In this document: positions 1-11,204 of the stretch, one piece after another | Layout: every line of letters begins with the position of its first letter | How positions within the stretch are numbered: position 1 is the stretch's first letter | Assembly: GCA_007258455.2 (NCBI GenBank) | Contig: VDFB02270651.1 | Coordinates: 696,988,197 to 697,052,196, forward strand | DNA length: 64,000 nucleotides | DNA from: Sequoia sempervirens | Lineage: Eukaryota; Streptophyta; Pinopsida; Cupressales; Cupressaceae | Reading direction: 5' to 3' | Made by a program: the position numbers and the translations under genes | The notes under the pieces: generated by a model | Seen by the model: the letters and a program-made list of their open reading frames with translations, nothing else | Told to the model about the DNA's origin: nothing | The model's database searches: none

Positions 1-507
1 AAGAAGATAAGAATGGCATGGAAAAAGAAGAAGCTAGAAAGTAAAATAATAATAGAAATTATTTGATTTATGGAGGAAAGTTGACATTTTGAATTAAAAA
101 TTAATTTAATTCAAAAGAGGTGGGGTCATGTGACAGTAAATAATTATTTTAAATTATTTACTTGGTGGAAAAATGGAAAGTGGGGAAATTTAAATAAATA
201 ATTTTATTTAAATTTGGAGAAAATGACAAAAGAACAATTAAATAATTATTTGGAATTATTTAATTGTAGAGGAAAGTACAAATGGAATAATAATTAAATA
301 AATTGAGAAATTTATTTAATTATAGAGACATAGAAAATTAGTGATGTATTTAAATAAAATAAATGAAGTTTATTTATTTAAATAATTAGGAGGAAACAAG
401 TAGGAATTATGACATTAGTACATAATTAAATAATTTAATTATGTGAGGAGGATGTTTGACATAGAAGAAAGGGGTTGGCGGGTCTAGGCCATTTTTATGT
501 GTCTACA
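1..507 (-). repeat. 3' LTR of outer element, cut by window start
   Basis: This is nearly identical to 12111-12618, with scattered substitutions and small indels. It is AT-rich, with repeated AAATAATT-type blocks. Homology stops at 507 in TCTACA, the outer LTR edge on the minus strand. The rest of the LTR lies outside the window. Confidence 0.8.
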
Positions 508-522
508 TTTTGCCCCTTTGTC
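508..522 (-). promoter_or_regulatory. Polypurine tract of outer element
   Basis: Minus-strand GACAAAGGGGCAAAA directly abuts the LTR start TGTAGACAC. A purine run next to the 3' LTR is the plus-strand DNA primer of LTR retrotransposons, and it fixes the element's orientation. Confidence 0.75.
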
Positions 523-1629
523 ATAATGCAGTTTTTTGCATTGTGACAAAGAAAATAAGTCAAAAAATTCCCCAATGAAGGAAAGGAAGAATGATGAGGA
601 GGTAGTGGTATTCCCCCTCGAGAGGATAGGTGAGTTCCAAGAACATGAGTGTGCTCTCAAAATGGATAATGACAATGCAAACTAGAAGAAATTTTAGAGG
701 GGAAAAGAAGAAGGGTGGGATGGGAAAGAAACCTTCAATATTTTCCAAAGTACCAATAAGTGTTGCTTGAATCATTATTGAGAGGTAAAATGACAAAAAT
801 GGACAACAAACACCATTGTATGACATAGACCAAAGTGTGCAAGGTCATCCACTTGCAAAATAAACAGCTGTAGAAAAGGAATGTCCTAACTCATACTAAG
901 GCTAAGTTGCCCCAGTCTTTTTGTCAAGATACATCAAAGACAACAAGCAAGGAAAAAATAGGTCGTGAGACATCATCACAACTCTAAATACTTCATGGGA
1001 AATCCTCGAGGTAGCTAGTAACATGACCAAGAAAAAAAGAAAATAAAAAAAAAGACAAAAATTGATGAACAAGATCAATAGCTATTGAAAGTGTTTGCCA
1101 ATGTTTGTTTGACGGAGATTGATTGGTTGACAGTTTAACAGTTTGACAATGTGATCACTAGATAGGTTTTATGATTTTGATGGTTCGACAGTTCCTATCA
1201 TCAAGAAGGACACATCTTGAGAAGGAAAATGACATTTTGATGAGGTCCAAGTCCAAGGACACATCTTGGAGGGGACCATAGAGTGACAAGATTGACATTG
1301 TTTTGGCAATTTGACTAATTTTGACTGGATGACTGACTGGACCATGTTGTCTGCTGATTTATAATTTGGATGTTGTTGTTTTGATGACTATCTTGTGTCC
1401 AAGTTTGACTATGTCTCGCTTATTTGACTAACGTGACTATTGAATTTATTATATTGATGAAGGTTTGAGTCATGATTTTATTTGACAATGCCTAAAAGGA
1501 CTGACCTAATGTCTCGAGGGCTCCAAGATGAGCCTTGCCTATGTAGAAAATGTATAGAGACAACGTAGTTCGACAGTAACAAAGACTGACTGACTGGCAT
1601 GATGGACTTTGACTCCGTTTTTGGGATTT
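523..1629. other. 3' non-coding part of outer element
   Basis: No credible coding sequence. Short ORFs on both strands lack homology features. Around 1100-1500 there are many scattered TTGACTGACT/GACAATTTGAC-like words, which look like decayed simple repeats. Confidence 0.5.
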
Positions 1630-1915
1630 TCAAGTGTTATTTGGATGTTTTTGTGTTTTTGACATATTTTGATTTTTTTTAATTTTCTCAGGACATTTTC
1701 TGATTTTTTTATGGATTTTTGTTGAATATTTGATTTTTTTGGATTTTCCCAAGACATTTTTTGATTTTTTATAGATTTTTGTTGAATATTTGATTTTTTT
1801 GTCTTTTTGTCAAATATTTGATTTTTTTGTCTTTTTGTTGAATATTTTAGTCTTTTTGTCAAATATTTTATTTTTTGTCTTTTTGTCAATTTTTTTTGTC
1901 TTTTTGACATGTTTT
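1630..1915. repeat. T-rich degenerate tandem repeat
   Basis: Repeated units of about 25-60 bp are built from TTTTTGTCTTTTTGT, AATATTTGATTTTTT and GGATTTTC. The minus-strand Lys/Gln/Asn-rich reading frame through it (1539-1910) follows from the repeat and is not a gene. Confidence 0.75.
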
Positions 1916-1926
1916 GAGAGGATCAA

Positions 1927-3357
1927 TGATCTGATTAGGATCTAGACTAATTGCATCTGAATGCTTAGTGTTTACAAATCATGAAATCCAAATTACATAA
2001 ACAAAATTAACACATTAAAATGTGAATTAAGTGGAAATACCATTCATGCATACATTATTGAAATTATGCATTAAAAATTGAAGGTGAAAAGAATGAAATT
2101 GAGAAGGAAGAAGAGAGAGAGAGTGCAAATGATTTGATAACGGAGTTCGCCACAAATGTGACTATGTCTCCGGGTCTGCTCCAATAGAGTGAGACCAATC
2201 TGATTAATCTCCAAAAAATTGGTTACAAATGCACCAAGAGCACTTTGGTAGCATGACAATACTCCAACTTACAAAAGGCTCAAAACAATCTCCTTAGAAA
2301 AACTCCCTATTTCTCTGATTCACAACTTCACCAAAAATTATTCAAAAATTACTTAATCTCACACCCCCCATTCTACCCTTTTTATACAAAAAAATTACTC
2401 AAATTGGTTCATAACCAATTGATTTTCAAAAACTCCCAATATCCCCTTTACATAGAAAATATTATTTGAAAATCCCCCCTTATTTACATATGGATATCCT
2501 CCTGTTAAAATGACCCATCCAATTTTACATAAAAACTTCACGAATGGCCTCTTTTAATTTTATTCCATAATCCATTTCAAGATTTATTAGGAGATCTTAA
2601 TAATTCACCTTTGAATATAAATGGGCTTGATTTTGTTAAGGATTTAATCCTTAATTATAGGGGGTGAATTGGTTGGAAAAAAAAATTTATCTTTAAAAAT
2701 AATGTTTAAGTTCCCCTTAAAAAGGGGATCTCCCAACCACATGTATTTTTAAATATTAAAGGGGTTTTATCCCATTTAAATAGGGGTAAATTTGTTTTGT
2801 TTTAAATTAAGACTTCACCTACTTTTTCTCACATAGGCCTTAAATTAAGGCTTTTAAATGGGAGGAGTGGTAGGCTTATATATATATATATATATATATA
2901 TATTTTAAATAAAGCCATGTCCAGAAAATTACCGCCACATGTAACTTCGGGAAGCCACCATGTGTCACCTCATGATTCATCCATGTCAGCATGATGATGT
3001 CATCATTGTACCTTCAAGTCAACCTAGTCAACCACGAGCTTTGACCTTCCATATCTCGCACATACGAGCTCTGATTTGCACAAAACAAACACCATCAGAA
3101 AGCTCTTGCCGAGCTCTTCGCGTTGACATAAATTTTGAACACTTTTGGTGACATCAAATTTTGACCTTTTTTCTTGCCCTAGGCCCTGAGTTGACTAGTT
3201 GTTGACTGAACTTTGACTGGCAATAACTTGGGCTTCGTAGCTCCGTTTGACTCCATTCAAGTTGCGCTGGAATCAGGACATCAAGCTCTTTTTAATGGTG
3301 CTAAAATTTGGATGATTGGAGACACTTCAATTTTTAGTGAAAATATCCTTCGGATCA
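1927..3357 (-). repeat. 3' LTR of the gag-protease element
   Basis: A 1431-bp LTR, the partner of 5553-6981. It contains a TA microsatellite (about 2877-2902), a minus-strand TATA box (2381-2386) and a mutated form, TGATGTCA, of the palindrome kept in the other LTR. Confidence 0.9.
2381..2386 (-). promoter_or_regulatory. TATA box in 3' LTR
   Basis: The minus strand reads TTGTATAAAAAGGGTAG, a good plant TATA context. The same site is in the other LTR at 6007-6012. Confidence 0.5.
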
Positions 3358-3370
3358 AGCCTCCCCACTA
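3358..3370 (-). promoter_or_regulatory. Polypurine tract of gag-protease element
   Basis: Minus-strand TAGTGGGGAGGCT abuts the 3' LTR start TGATCC. A near copy, GTGGGGAGGCCAAG, lies about 65 bp further inside (around 3420-3435), so the purine tract seems duplicated. Confidence 0.65.
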
Positions 3371-3399
3371 GAGAACTTTTGGACCTCCAAAAGTGGCAT

Positions 3400-5422
3400 T
3401 TATTCAGACATTAAGTGAGGACTTGGCCTCCCCACTTGTCCTGTATCATCTATACATCTGTATACCTGGCTCACAAACACAATGAATACTGCAACGACAT
3501 TGTTGATCATAAACATCATTCTATCACTTCCATAAGCATCTACATCAACTGTTGTAGCCACTAACCAACAAAAATTGACTAGCATCAAGCTAAAAAATAA
3601 TACAGAGATGAAAGAGAATAATTCATCAACATATCGATCTTTCACATGAGAAACATTTTTACCCAAGGGACCATCAATGCTTTCAATAACCATTCCCTCA
3701 TCCTGCATTGTGGGTGCATTCTATGACATTTGACCCTGGTTAGCTACTCCAAGTTCCTATCTAGAACCACCTATGCTGACAGACATGAGAGTTAAATCTT
3801 TACTTGCATTAAACACCCTCTTAAATTGCCCTGTGTTTGCAAAAGAATGATCAGTCTTAATTCTGTGAGAATGTACAATATACTGAATGCCATCTTTAAA
3901 CAAATGATAATGATTCTTTTCCCTTTAGAAAATAGCTTTCCGATCGTATAGATAAGGGCTACCTAGAACTATCCCACAGATATCTAGTGGAACCACATCA
4001 AACTTTACTTCATCCACAAACTTACTTGTGATTGCAAATTTTAAAGTGCATTGTCTTGTTACTTGCAATTTATCATTCTCGCAAATCCAACCTAGTGGAT
4101 AAGGTTTCTTATGCAATGTAGTTTTCAATCCCAAGTTTCTTACAACATCTTCAGAAATTAAGTTAACTTGAGAACCACTATCTATGAGTGCATCAATCTT
4201 AATGTTCTTAGAAACAACCCTTAAATGAAATAGCTCATTCCTTTTCTTATCTTCAAAGACATCATTCACTTTAGAAGTAGAAGCACAACTACCAAAGGGA
4301 ACACTAAAATTAGGAGCTTTACCTTTCAATCCCATAACTGTTATCTTAGTTTCATCATCAGAATCAGAACCAAGATCCATAACAAAATTTATGGTTTTCT
4401 CCTTACCTTTTTGTTTCTGATTCTATCTTTGAGCCCACTTAGGCTTCAATTCGGGATGCAACTTCCAACAGTGATCTTCTTCATGACCCTTCTTGTCACA
4501 ATGAGAGCAAGAAAGCTTGTCATCCTTCTTGACTATAGTTGTCTTCTTTCCTTTCCCTATCTTTGCAACTTTAGAAGATTTCTTTACAAAGTTATCATTA
4601 TCAATGAAAGAAACCTTTCCCCTTGACTCTAAGTGTGTAGCTTGAACATACACTTCATCCAAATTACAAGGGTTCAATACCAAAAATGGAATGTCTAAGA
4701 TATGAATGAAGACCTCCTATGTACTTGAACAAAGTATCTTGGGTGTACAAAGGTACATTTAATGCAATAGCCTTCTTTCTGAATTCATGGGTGTACCCTT
4801 GGACAGTTTGACCTTTCCCTTGTTTAAAAACTTGCGAATTCATCATTAATTGCTGCATGTGACCTAAGGGATATAATTTTTTTTTAAGAGAATTAATAAA
4901 TTCTAACCAGGATAAATTGACTCTACCATGCTGTGAAATTTCTGCTCTATTCCTACTCTCCCACCAGGTATGAGCTATACCTCCCAACCAAAGAGTGGCT
5001 AACTAGATCCTAGAAGCATCATCAAAGAGGTTTTGAACTCCACAATAAACTTCTACTTGCTAAATCCAATCATCTACTTTTTCAGCATCTAATTCACCAC
5101 AATACTTAGGTAGTTCAAATTTAACATCCAATTTAATCTGAGGCTTATTTACACCCTTAAAAGGATTACCAAAAAGAGAATGTGTAGAAGAAGAAGGAAA
5201 ATGAGGAGAAGAAGGAGGAGTAGACGGAGGAGATTTTAGAGGTACATCACCACCTCCTAATTGCTTCTTCTTGCTTTTACTATCTCCATAATCTTCTTCA
5301 CGTTTCAGGCGTTCTTGCCTTTCTTTGAGTAGCATCTCCAATGCAGCTTTCATCTACCAAAAAGCTCTTTGAAACTCTTGCTCACTAAGCTCTTCAGGTA
5401 CCTCCATTCCAGACACAGACAT
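3400..5422 (-). pseudogene. Gag-protease polyprotein with C-terminal membrane segments (decayed)
   Basis: I take the ATG at 5422 because it opens the Gag frame soon after the primer site. The domain order is: a charged, proline/serine-rich N-terminus; a retrotransposon Gag domain (WWESRNRAE near residue 155; KQGKGQTVQGYTHEF); a CCHC zinc knuckle CSHCDKKGHEEDHC near residue 305; and a retropepsin with active site LIDSGSQVNLI near residue 413 and GIVLGSPYLYDR. It then runs on in the same frame through KNHYHLFKDGIQYIV to a tail with two hydrophobic stretches (about residues 600-665). Breaks include stops at about 5355 and within 5059-4988, a frameshift near 4690, and stops after the protease. 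There is no reverse transcriptase or integrase. The tail could be an Env-like or membrane-anchor domain; that is inference. Confidence 0.85.
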
Positions 5423-5538
5423 CTCAAAAAAGTTTTTCTTTTCCCGATCTCAGGATTAAATTCCTCAAGCTTGCCTTTGCCTTTCTGAATCCTGGATCTT
5501 GTTAGCATTCGAAACAACTGCAATAATAGTCACCAAAA

Positions 5539-5550
5539 GCTCTAATACCA
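5539..5550 (-). promoter_or_regulatory. Primer binding site (initiator tRNA-Met type)
   Basis: Minus-strand TGGTATTAGAGC starts 2 nt after the 5' LTR end. It differs at one base from TGGTATCAGAGC, the usual complement of the plant initiator tRNA-Met 3' end. Confidence 0.85.
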
Positions 5551-6006
5551 CTTGATCTGATTAGGATCTAGACTAATTGCATCTGAATGCTTAGTGTTTA
5601 CAAATCATGAAATCCAAATTACATAAACAAAATTAACACATTAAAATGTGAATTAAGTGGAAATACCATTCATGCATACATTATTGAAATTATGCATTAA
5701 AAATTGAAGGTGAAAAGAATGAAATTGAGAAGGAAGAAGAGAGAGAGAGTGCAAACGATCTGATAACGGAGTTCGCCACAAACGTGACTACATCTCCGGG
5801 TCCGCTCCAATAGAGTGAGACCAGTCTGATTAATCTCCAAAAAAATAGTTACAAATGCACCAAGAGCACTTCGGCAACATGACAATACTCTGACTTACAA
5901 AAGGCTCAAAATAATCTCCTTAGAAAAACTCCCTATTTCTCTGATTCACAACTTCACCAAAAATTATTCAAAAATTACTTAATCTCACACCCCCCATTCT
6001 ACCCTT

Positions 6007-6012
6007 TTTATA
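6007..6012 (-). promoter_or_regulatory. TATA box in 5' LTR
   Basis: GTATAAAAAGGGT on the minus strand, identical in both LTRs. It is the likely promoter core for the gag transcript. Confidence 0.55.
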
Positions 6013-6615
6013 CAAAAAAATTACTCAAATTGGTTCATAACCAATTGATTTTTAAAAACTCCCAATATCCCCTTTACATAGAAAATATTATTTGAAAATC
6101 CCCCCTTATTTACATATGGATATCCTCTCGTTAAAATGACCCATCCAATTTTACATAAAATCTTCACGGATGGCCTCTTTTAATTTTATTCCATAATTTG
6201 TTTCAAGATTTATTAGGAGATCTTAATAATTCACCTTTGAATATAAATGGGCTTGATTTTGTTAAGGATTTAATCCTTAATTATAGGGGGTGAATTGGTT
6301 GGAAATTTGTTTTTTTCTTTAAAAATAATGTTTAAGTTCCCCTTAAAAAGGGGATCTCCCAACCACATGTATTTTTAAATATTAAAGGGGTTTTATCCCA
6401 TTTAAATAGGGGTAAATTTGTTTTGTTTTAAATTAAGACTCCACCTACTTTTTCTCACGTAGGCCTTAAATTAAGGCTTTTAAATGGGAGGAGTGGTAGG
6501 CTTATATATATATATATATATTTATTTTTTAAATAAATCCATGTCCAAAAAATTACTGCCACATGTAACTTCGGGAAGCCACCATGTGTCATCTCATGAT
6601 TCATCCATGTCAGCA

Positions 6616-6629
6616 TGATGACGTCATCA
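6616..6629. promoter_or_regulatory. Palindrome TGATGACGTCATCA in 5' LTR U3
   Basis: A perfect 14-bp palindrome containing TGACGTCA, the classic bZIP (CRE/as-1-like) core. On the minus strand it lies upstream of the TATA box, as an enhancer would. The 3' LTR copy at 2994-3007 has lost the CpG by one C-to-T change. Binding is inferred only. Confidence 0.45.
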
Positions 6630-6981
6630 TTGTACCTTCAAGTCAACCTAGTCAACCACGAGCTTTGACCTTCCATATCTCGCACATACGAGCTCTGATT
6701 TGCACAAAACAAACACCATTGGAAAGCTCTTGCCGAGCTCTTCGTGTTGACATAAATTTTGAACACTTTTGGTGACATCAAATTTTGACCTTTTTTCTTG
6801 CCTTGGGCCCTGAGTTGACCAGTTGTTGACTGAACTTTGACCGGCAATAACTTGGGCTCTATAGCTCTGTTTGACTCCATTCAAGTTGTGCTGGAATTAG
6901 GACATCGAGCTCTTTTTAATGGTGCTAAAATCTGGAGTATTAGAGACACTTCAATTTTTAGTGAAAATATCCTCCGGATCA

Positions 6982-7742
6982 ATTGAGAAAAATGCATGTA
7001 AATGATGCCAATGCAAAAGACATGATTGTGCCGCTAATCAAGCTAAATACCAATTGACAGGTGATAATGATGATGACGTTTGACGATTGGATGGATTAGA
7101 CTCATTGCATTTGGAATGACATATTTTCAAGGCTGAATGGGATGATGAAGTATCCTTAGACTGTTTGACAAGGGAAAACCAAGATAAGTGATAGAAATTA
7201 AAGGATGATAGGTGGCTTTGGTAAAAGATAGGAGACATGAGATTGGAGGAGTTGTCATATGATCTTCAAGGACTATATTGCATATGTAGAATGAGGCTAT
7301 GAAAGTAATGACATGATGTTTCATGAATAGTATATGACCAAAGGATAGACATGTCAAGATTTTCCCCAAAGCCTGATTTATGTTTGCACCCAAGTCATTA
7401 TCAAGATCAAAGTCAGTGGGAAAAAGGATAGAAATGTTAGAGATTAGATGGATAGATGGAAATTCCATGAGGAAGGCATGGGAAAAGTATGGGAGATGAG
7501 ACAACTTGCCCCTAAGTGTAATGGTCCACATAGATAATTTCCCTTACACATGATGTTTGTTTGCTAGGTTTTCATCATGGTACTTATCCAAAGCGCCATA
7601 AGAATGGTTTTCACTATTGGACGAAATGTTCTCCTTACTTTTTTTTGTTTTGATATTTCAGGATGTCCTCAGTATTTTAGTTGATTACTGAATGTTTTGA
7701 ATCCATTGATGGTGTTGATGTAGATACTGGTGTCATGATATA
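6982..7742. other. Outer element, downstream of its ORF
   Basis: This is the continuation of the outer element on the other side of the nested insertion. A 134-codon minus frame at 7127-7531 has no recognisable motif and is in a different frame from the 7743-9821 ORF. I see no protease or polymerase motif. Confidence 0.45.
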
Positions 7743-9821
7743 CTAATAATGACCTATATGAAACAATTTCCTTGTTAGGATCATAATGCTTCCACACAAC
7801 TGATTAATGTTATTGTGATCCTCTCTAATACTAGAGTTGGCCTTATCAGAATACACACATCTTGATAGAGTGCCTTGAGAATCCTTATGATAAAGAGTTG
7901 CTTCCAATATGCGATGGATTTGTGACATGGGATTTTTTGACTTGAGGTGAGATGTAGGAGTATGATGGATGATGGTAGACATGGGAGAATTGTTTGGACA
8001 TTTGGATGAATCACTTTTTATTTTCCAAAGTTGGGATGTTGGATGGTAAAGTTTGGAGTTTGGATTGGGATAGCGTTTGGAACCAACACCTTTATATGCC
8101 TCACTTGATGACCATTTCAAAGATGGTGGACATTTATTATATGTGGGAGTCTTCTTTGCTCGTGGCTCCATATTTTGATTGAATTTTGGATTTGGAATAT
8201 TTTCTTTGGGACCCATTTTAACATTGTTTGTCCACTTGGATTTTTTATTTGATTCAATGTCCTTTGGCATTTGATTTTGAACTTTTGATTTGTAAGAATT
8301 TTGTTTTTGTTGGTTCCAAATGGAAGGTTTATTCATGTTGGAATGATGGTTTATGGTGTGGATGGAAGGAGTGTTGGCAACAATATTATGACAAGGACTA
8401 CTCATGGGCCCCATTTTGATGTTTGTATTAGATAAAGTTTCCCCCAATATCAAAGAGGTATTATTAACACCGTTTGATTCACTGACTGAGGAATAGCCAA
8501 GACCTTGATGTCTGTAATTTTCTTGAAGATGTATTGGTTATAGAATTCCTTGCTCATGTATGCCTAGTCCTTTTCCTTGATATTGCATGCTCCAACAGAT
8601 TCTATTTACGATGGGGTATTTGTCATTATGGAAGCAAGATGCAAACCCACCATTGTGTATGTAGAAACTGTTATTTGGAATATTCTCATCTACAAGAAAG
8701 TCTTCTTTGACAAAACAAATGACCCTATTTGATAAGATTTTTGCCACTTTATTGAAATTTTTTATATATTTATGATTGGCATCTTTGGCCTAATTTTGTG
8801 ACATATCAAATTAAGATGATTCTATCGGTACTTCCAAGTCGATTTTGAAATCATCTTTATGGTCATTGTCATAGAGTCTAGTGAATTCAACTATAGCTTG
8901 ATCATTTGCAAATATGTCTAGAGTAGAAGACTCTTGTTTTAGAGGAAGATCATCTATGTTTCCCGTGGAGGAAATTTTCTCATTTTGGAAAGTGTCAATA
9001 TTTGGAGCTTGGATAGGGTTGTCTTCAAGTGTCTGGTAATGAATGGCATAAAGGTCAAGGAGTGGATCATTTTGGGTTTCTTTATTAATGGTAGTGTCTT
9101 GGTCAAAGATGGGATTGTCTTGGATGACATGATTAGGAATGGGATATTGATCAAGGATAGATGTATTTTGAATGCCATGATTATCTAGGAGGACTTATTG
9201 AATAGACTTAAAGATGGGGTCATGGGATAGACTACTTTGATCTTGACATGAAGGTGATGCTATAATTTCATGCTTTGGACTTTCTTTTTGACATGTATCC
9301 TCAAGTTTATTAAAGGGGATGTGATTTTGGAGACCATGACTAGATGTGTTTTCATGACTAAATATAGATTGGGATGGAGTGACTTGGAAAAGATTCGCGA
9401 ATGAAGGACTAGGATAGGATGTGGATACTTGCAAGGGGTTAAGGAGTGATGGAATAGGATAAGATGTAGAGCCTTGGAATGGACTAGTGGATAAAGGACT
9501 AGGATAGGACATAATGGCTTGGAAGGGATTAGTAGATGGTTGGTTTCCCTTGTCAAGGTTAGGATAAGTGGACATTTGTTGTGACTTAATGTCATGGAAT
9601 GTACTAAGGGAATCTTGATAGTGAGGGTAGATGGTTGAATGACTAGGACTTATGGATTGTTGGTAGGAAGGATATGTGGGTGATTGACTATGGATTGTGG
9701 TTGGTTGGTATTTGGATTTGAGGAATTGTCTTTTGAAGTCTACAACTTGTTGGTATTGACCTTTACATAGTAATTGGTATTCAACTTGACTAGTAAGAAT
9801 ATCAAGGTGAATGGAAGACAT
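7743..9821 (-). pseudogene. Decayed long ORF with a G-patch (outer element gag-like protein)
   Basis: One minus frame runs from the ATG at 9821 to 7743, about 690 codons, broken by roughly four stops (near 9195, two near 8800-8820, and near 8538). The N-terminus (MSSIHLDILTSQVEYQLL) is followed by a Ser/Pro/Tyr/Gln-rich stretch with a repeated TSYPSPS-type unit. Then come an Asp/Asn-rich part and, at about 8492-8606, a clear G-patch: YQGKGLGIHEQGI followed by QGLGY. The last 236 codons are Asn/Lys/Pro-rich. G-patch domains are known beside retropepsin in some retroelements and bind nucleic acid, but no D-S/T-G protease is visible here. I read it as the element's gag-like protein; the exact function is unknown. 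Confidence 0.65.
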
Positions 9822-11199
9822 GATAGTGAAGTTTAGAGAATGAAAATGTAAAGGTATGACCTAAGCCTAAGGTATGAAACCTAAGCTATGTTGTTTTTTG
9901 GGTGGTAGGTAAATGCGTTGTTTGAGTTTGAGTAAGTGTTTCTAGATCTATGAAGGATGTTTATTTGTTCATTGTTTCATAAAACAATTGGAAAACACAT
10001 GGTTTTGTCTTTGAATGTTGAAAACAAGCACAATGAAGACAAGCACAATCCTAAGGTTGGTCAAGGACTATATTCCCTAGATTCCACATGGGTTTCCCCA
10101 ACTACACTTATTCTTAGTGGGTGATTTAGAAGCTTGGCCACACTGGCTCCCCCTTACATTGTAATCACTTCTTGGGTCAACCAAGCTTCAATCCATCATA
10201 ACTCTCACATGATAGGCTCTTCACCTCTACTAAGAACTACAAAAATGTGGATGTCTTTGCAATGATCATTGTTGCACTAGCAAATAGATGCATTTTTGGA
10301 AAACTACACAAGAGGGTTCTAGTGAATACTTTGGGGCATGGTACCTCTCGAGCATATAGCAAGCCACTTAAGGCTTTAATCACTCTACTAGGGGCTCTTA
10401 TAACTTTAAAAGAAAAGGTAGGTAACTATTTTTGAGTAACACTACATGGCTAATGCCTACATACCATGAGGATTTGACAGTTTAGTCTTATCCTTTTATA
10501 TACCAGCCCGAGCGAAAAACTAGTTGGAGTCATTCCCTCTTTCAAGGTAGGACCCTCTAAGGTTAAATAAAAAAAGAAAATTGAAATTCTTGTTTTTGTT
10601 CACCCAAGATTGCACTAAGGCGCGAGGGGATTGCATACACAAAACTTTCAACTTGCACTCACAAGTTTGTTCATTTTTAAAGCCCAAATTGAAATGTGGG
10701 GGTGGTAAAGTAACAACCTCTTAGTGTTTTTGTTTCTCAAGATTACACAAAGCGCAAGAGAATTGCATACACACTTAAGAGGAATTCACTACACCTCAAG
10801 ACACACAAGCCTTGTTCATTTTAAACCCAATTTTTATGTGATACAAACAAGGGGTTCCTTTTAAACCAAATGCTATGAAGATACATGTAAATTTTAGCCT
10901 TCATGAATTTCAATGCAAAATTGAGTTAATTTTAAGCCCATGAGTGAGTATGCATGTTCATTTTAAACCCACAAAATGTGAATGCAAGTTGTAGTTTGTT
11001 TGTTTTATTTTAGGATTGTAAAAAGAAAACTAGAAAATCATCAAAAACCAAGATTAGACTCCTTTTCTAGCTTGCCACATGCTATAAACAACTAGATTAG
11101 TAAATCAAAATCTCTAACCTACTAAATAGAAAATAGAAATCTGGAAAATTCTGTAAAAATCTAAAAATAAAATTTTACCATGAAAATTTGTCGTAGGGC
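9822..11199. other. Leader or LTR U5 of outer element
   Basis: No gene. At 10669, 10815, 10931 and 10955 there are repeated words like GTTCATTTTAAACCCA, and two GCGC(A)AGRGRATTGCATACACA units (about 10620 and 10750), which point to old tandem duplication. This is probably the transcribed leader between promoter and ORF; I could not place the LTR end or primer site. Confidence 0.45.
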
Positions 11200-11204
11200 A
11201 GAAA

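Larger units (their letters stand above)
1927..6981 (-). mobile_element. Nested 5.05-kb gag-protease-only LTR element (TR-GAG-like)
   Basis: Two direct repeats, 1927-3357 and 5553-6981, begin TGATCTGATT and end GGATCA, so the termini form the inverted pair TGATC/GATCA. The minus strand holds a primer site complementary to initiator tRNA-Met next to the right LTR and a purine tract next to the left LTR. Only 2.2 kb lies between the LTRs, coding for Gag, zinc knuckle, protease and a hydrophobic tail. There is no room for reverse transcriptase or integrase. The flanks ATCAA (1922-1926) and ATTGA (6982-6986) could be a mutated 5-bp target duplication. It is inserted in the outer element. LTR divergence by eye is about 4%, mostly transitions. 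It matches the published TR-GAG class of non-autonomous plant elements. Confidence 0.88.
5553..6981 (-). repeat. 5' LTR of the gag-protease element
   Basis: A 1429-bp partner of 1927-3357. On the minus strand it starts TGATCC and ends AGATCA. It carries a TA microsatellite at about 6504-6521. Confidence 0.9.

Noticed and set aside
1539..1910. 123-codon Lys/Gln-rich minus frame
   Set aside because: Produced by the T-rich tandem repeat; no start context or homology.
2877..2902. TA run that could suggest a promoter
   Set aside because: A simple dinucleotide repeat of variable length between the two LTRs; the better TATA context is at 2381.
3397..3708. Env gene of an endogenous retrovirus
   Set aside because: Two hydrophobic segments alone do not make an Env; no signal peptide or cleavage pattern is visible, so I only call it a hydrophobic tail.
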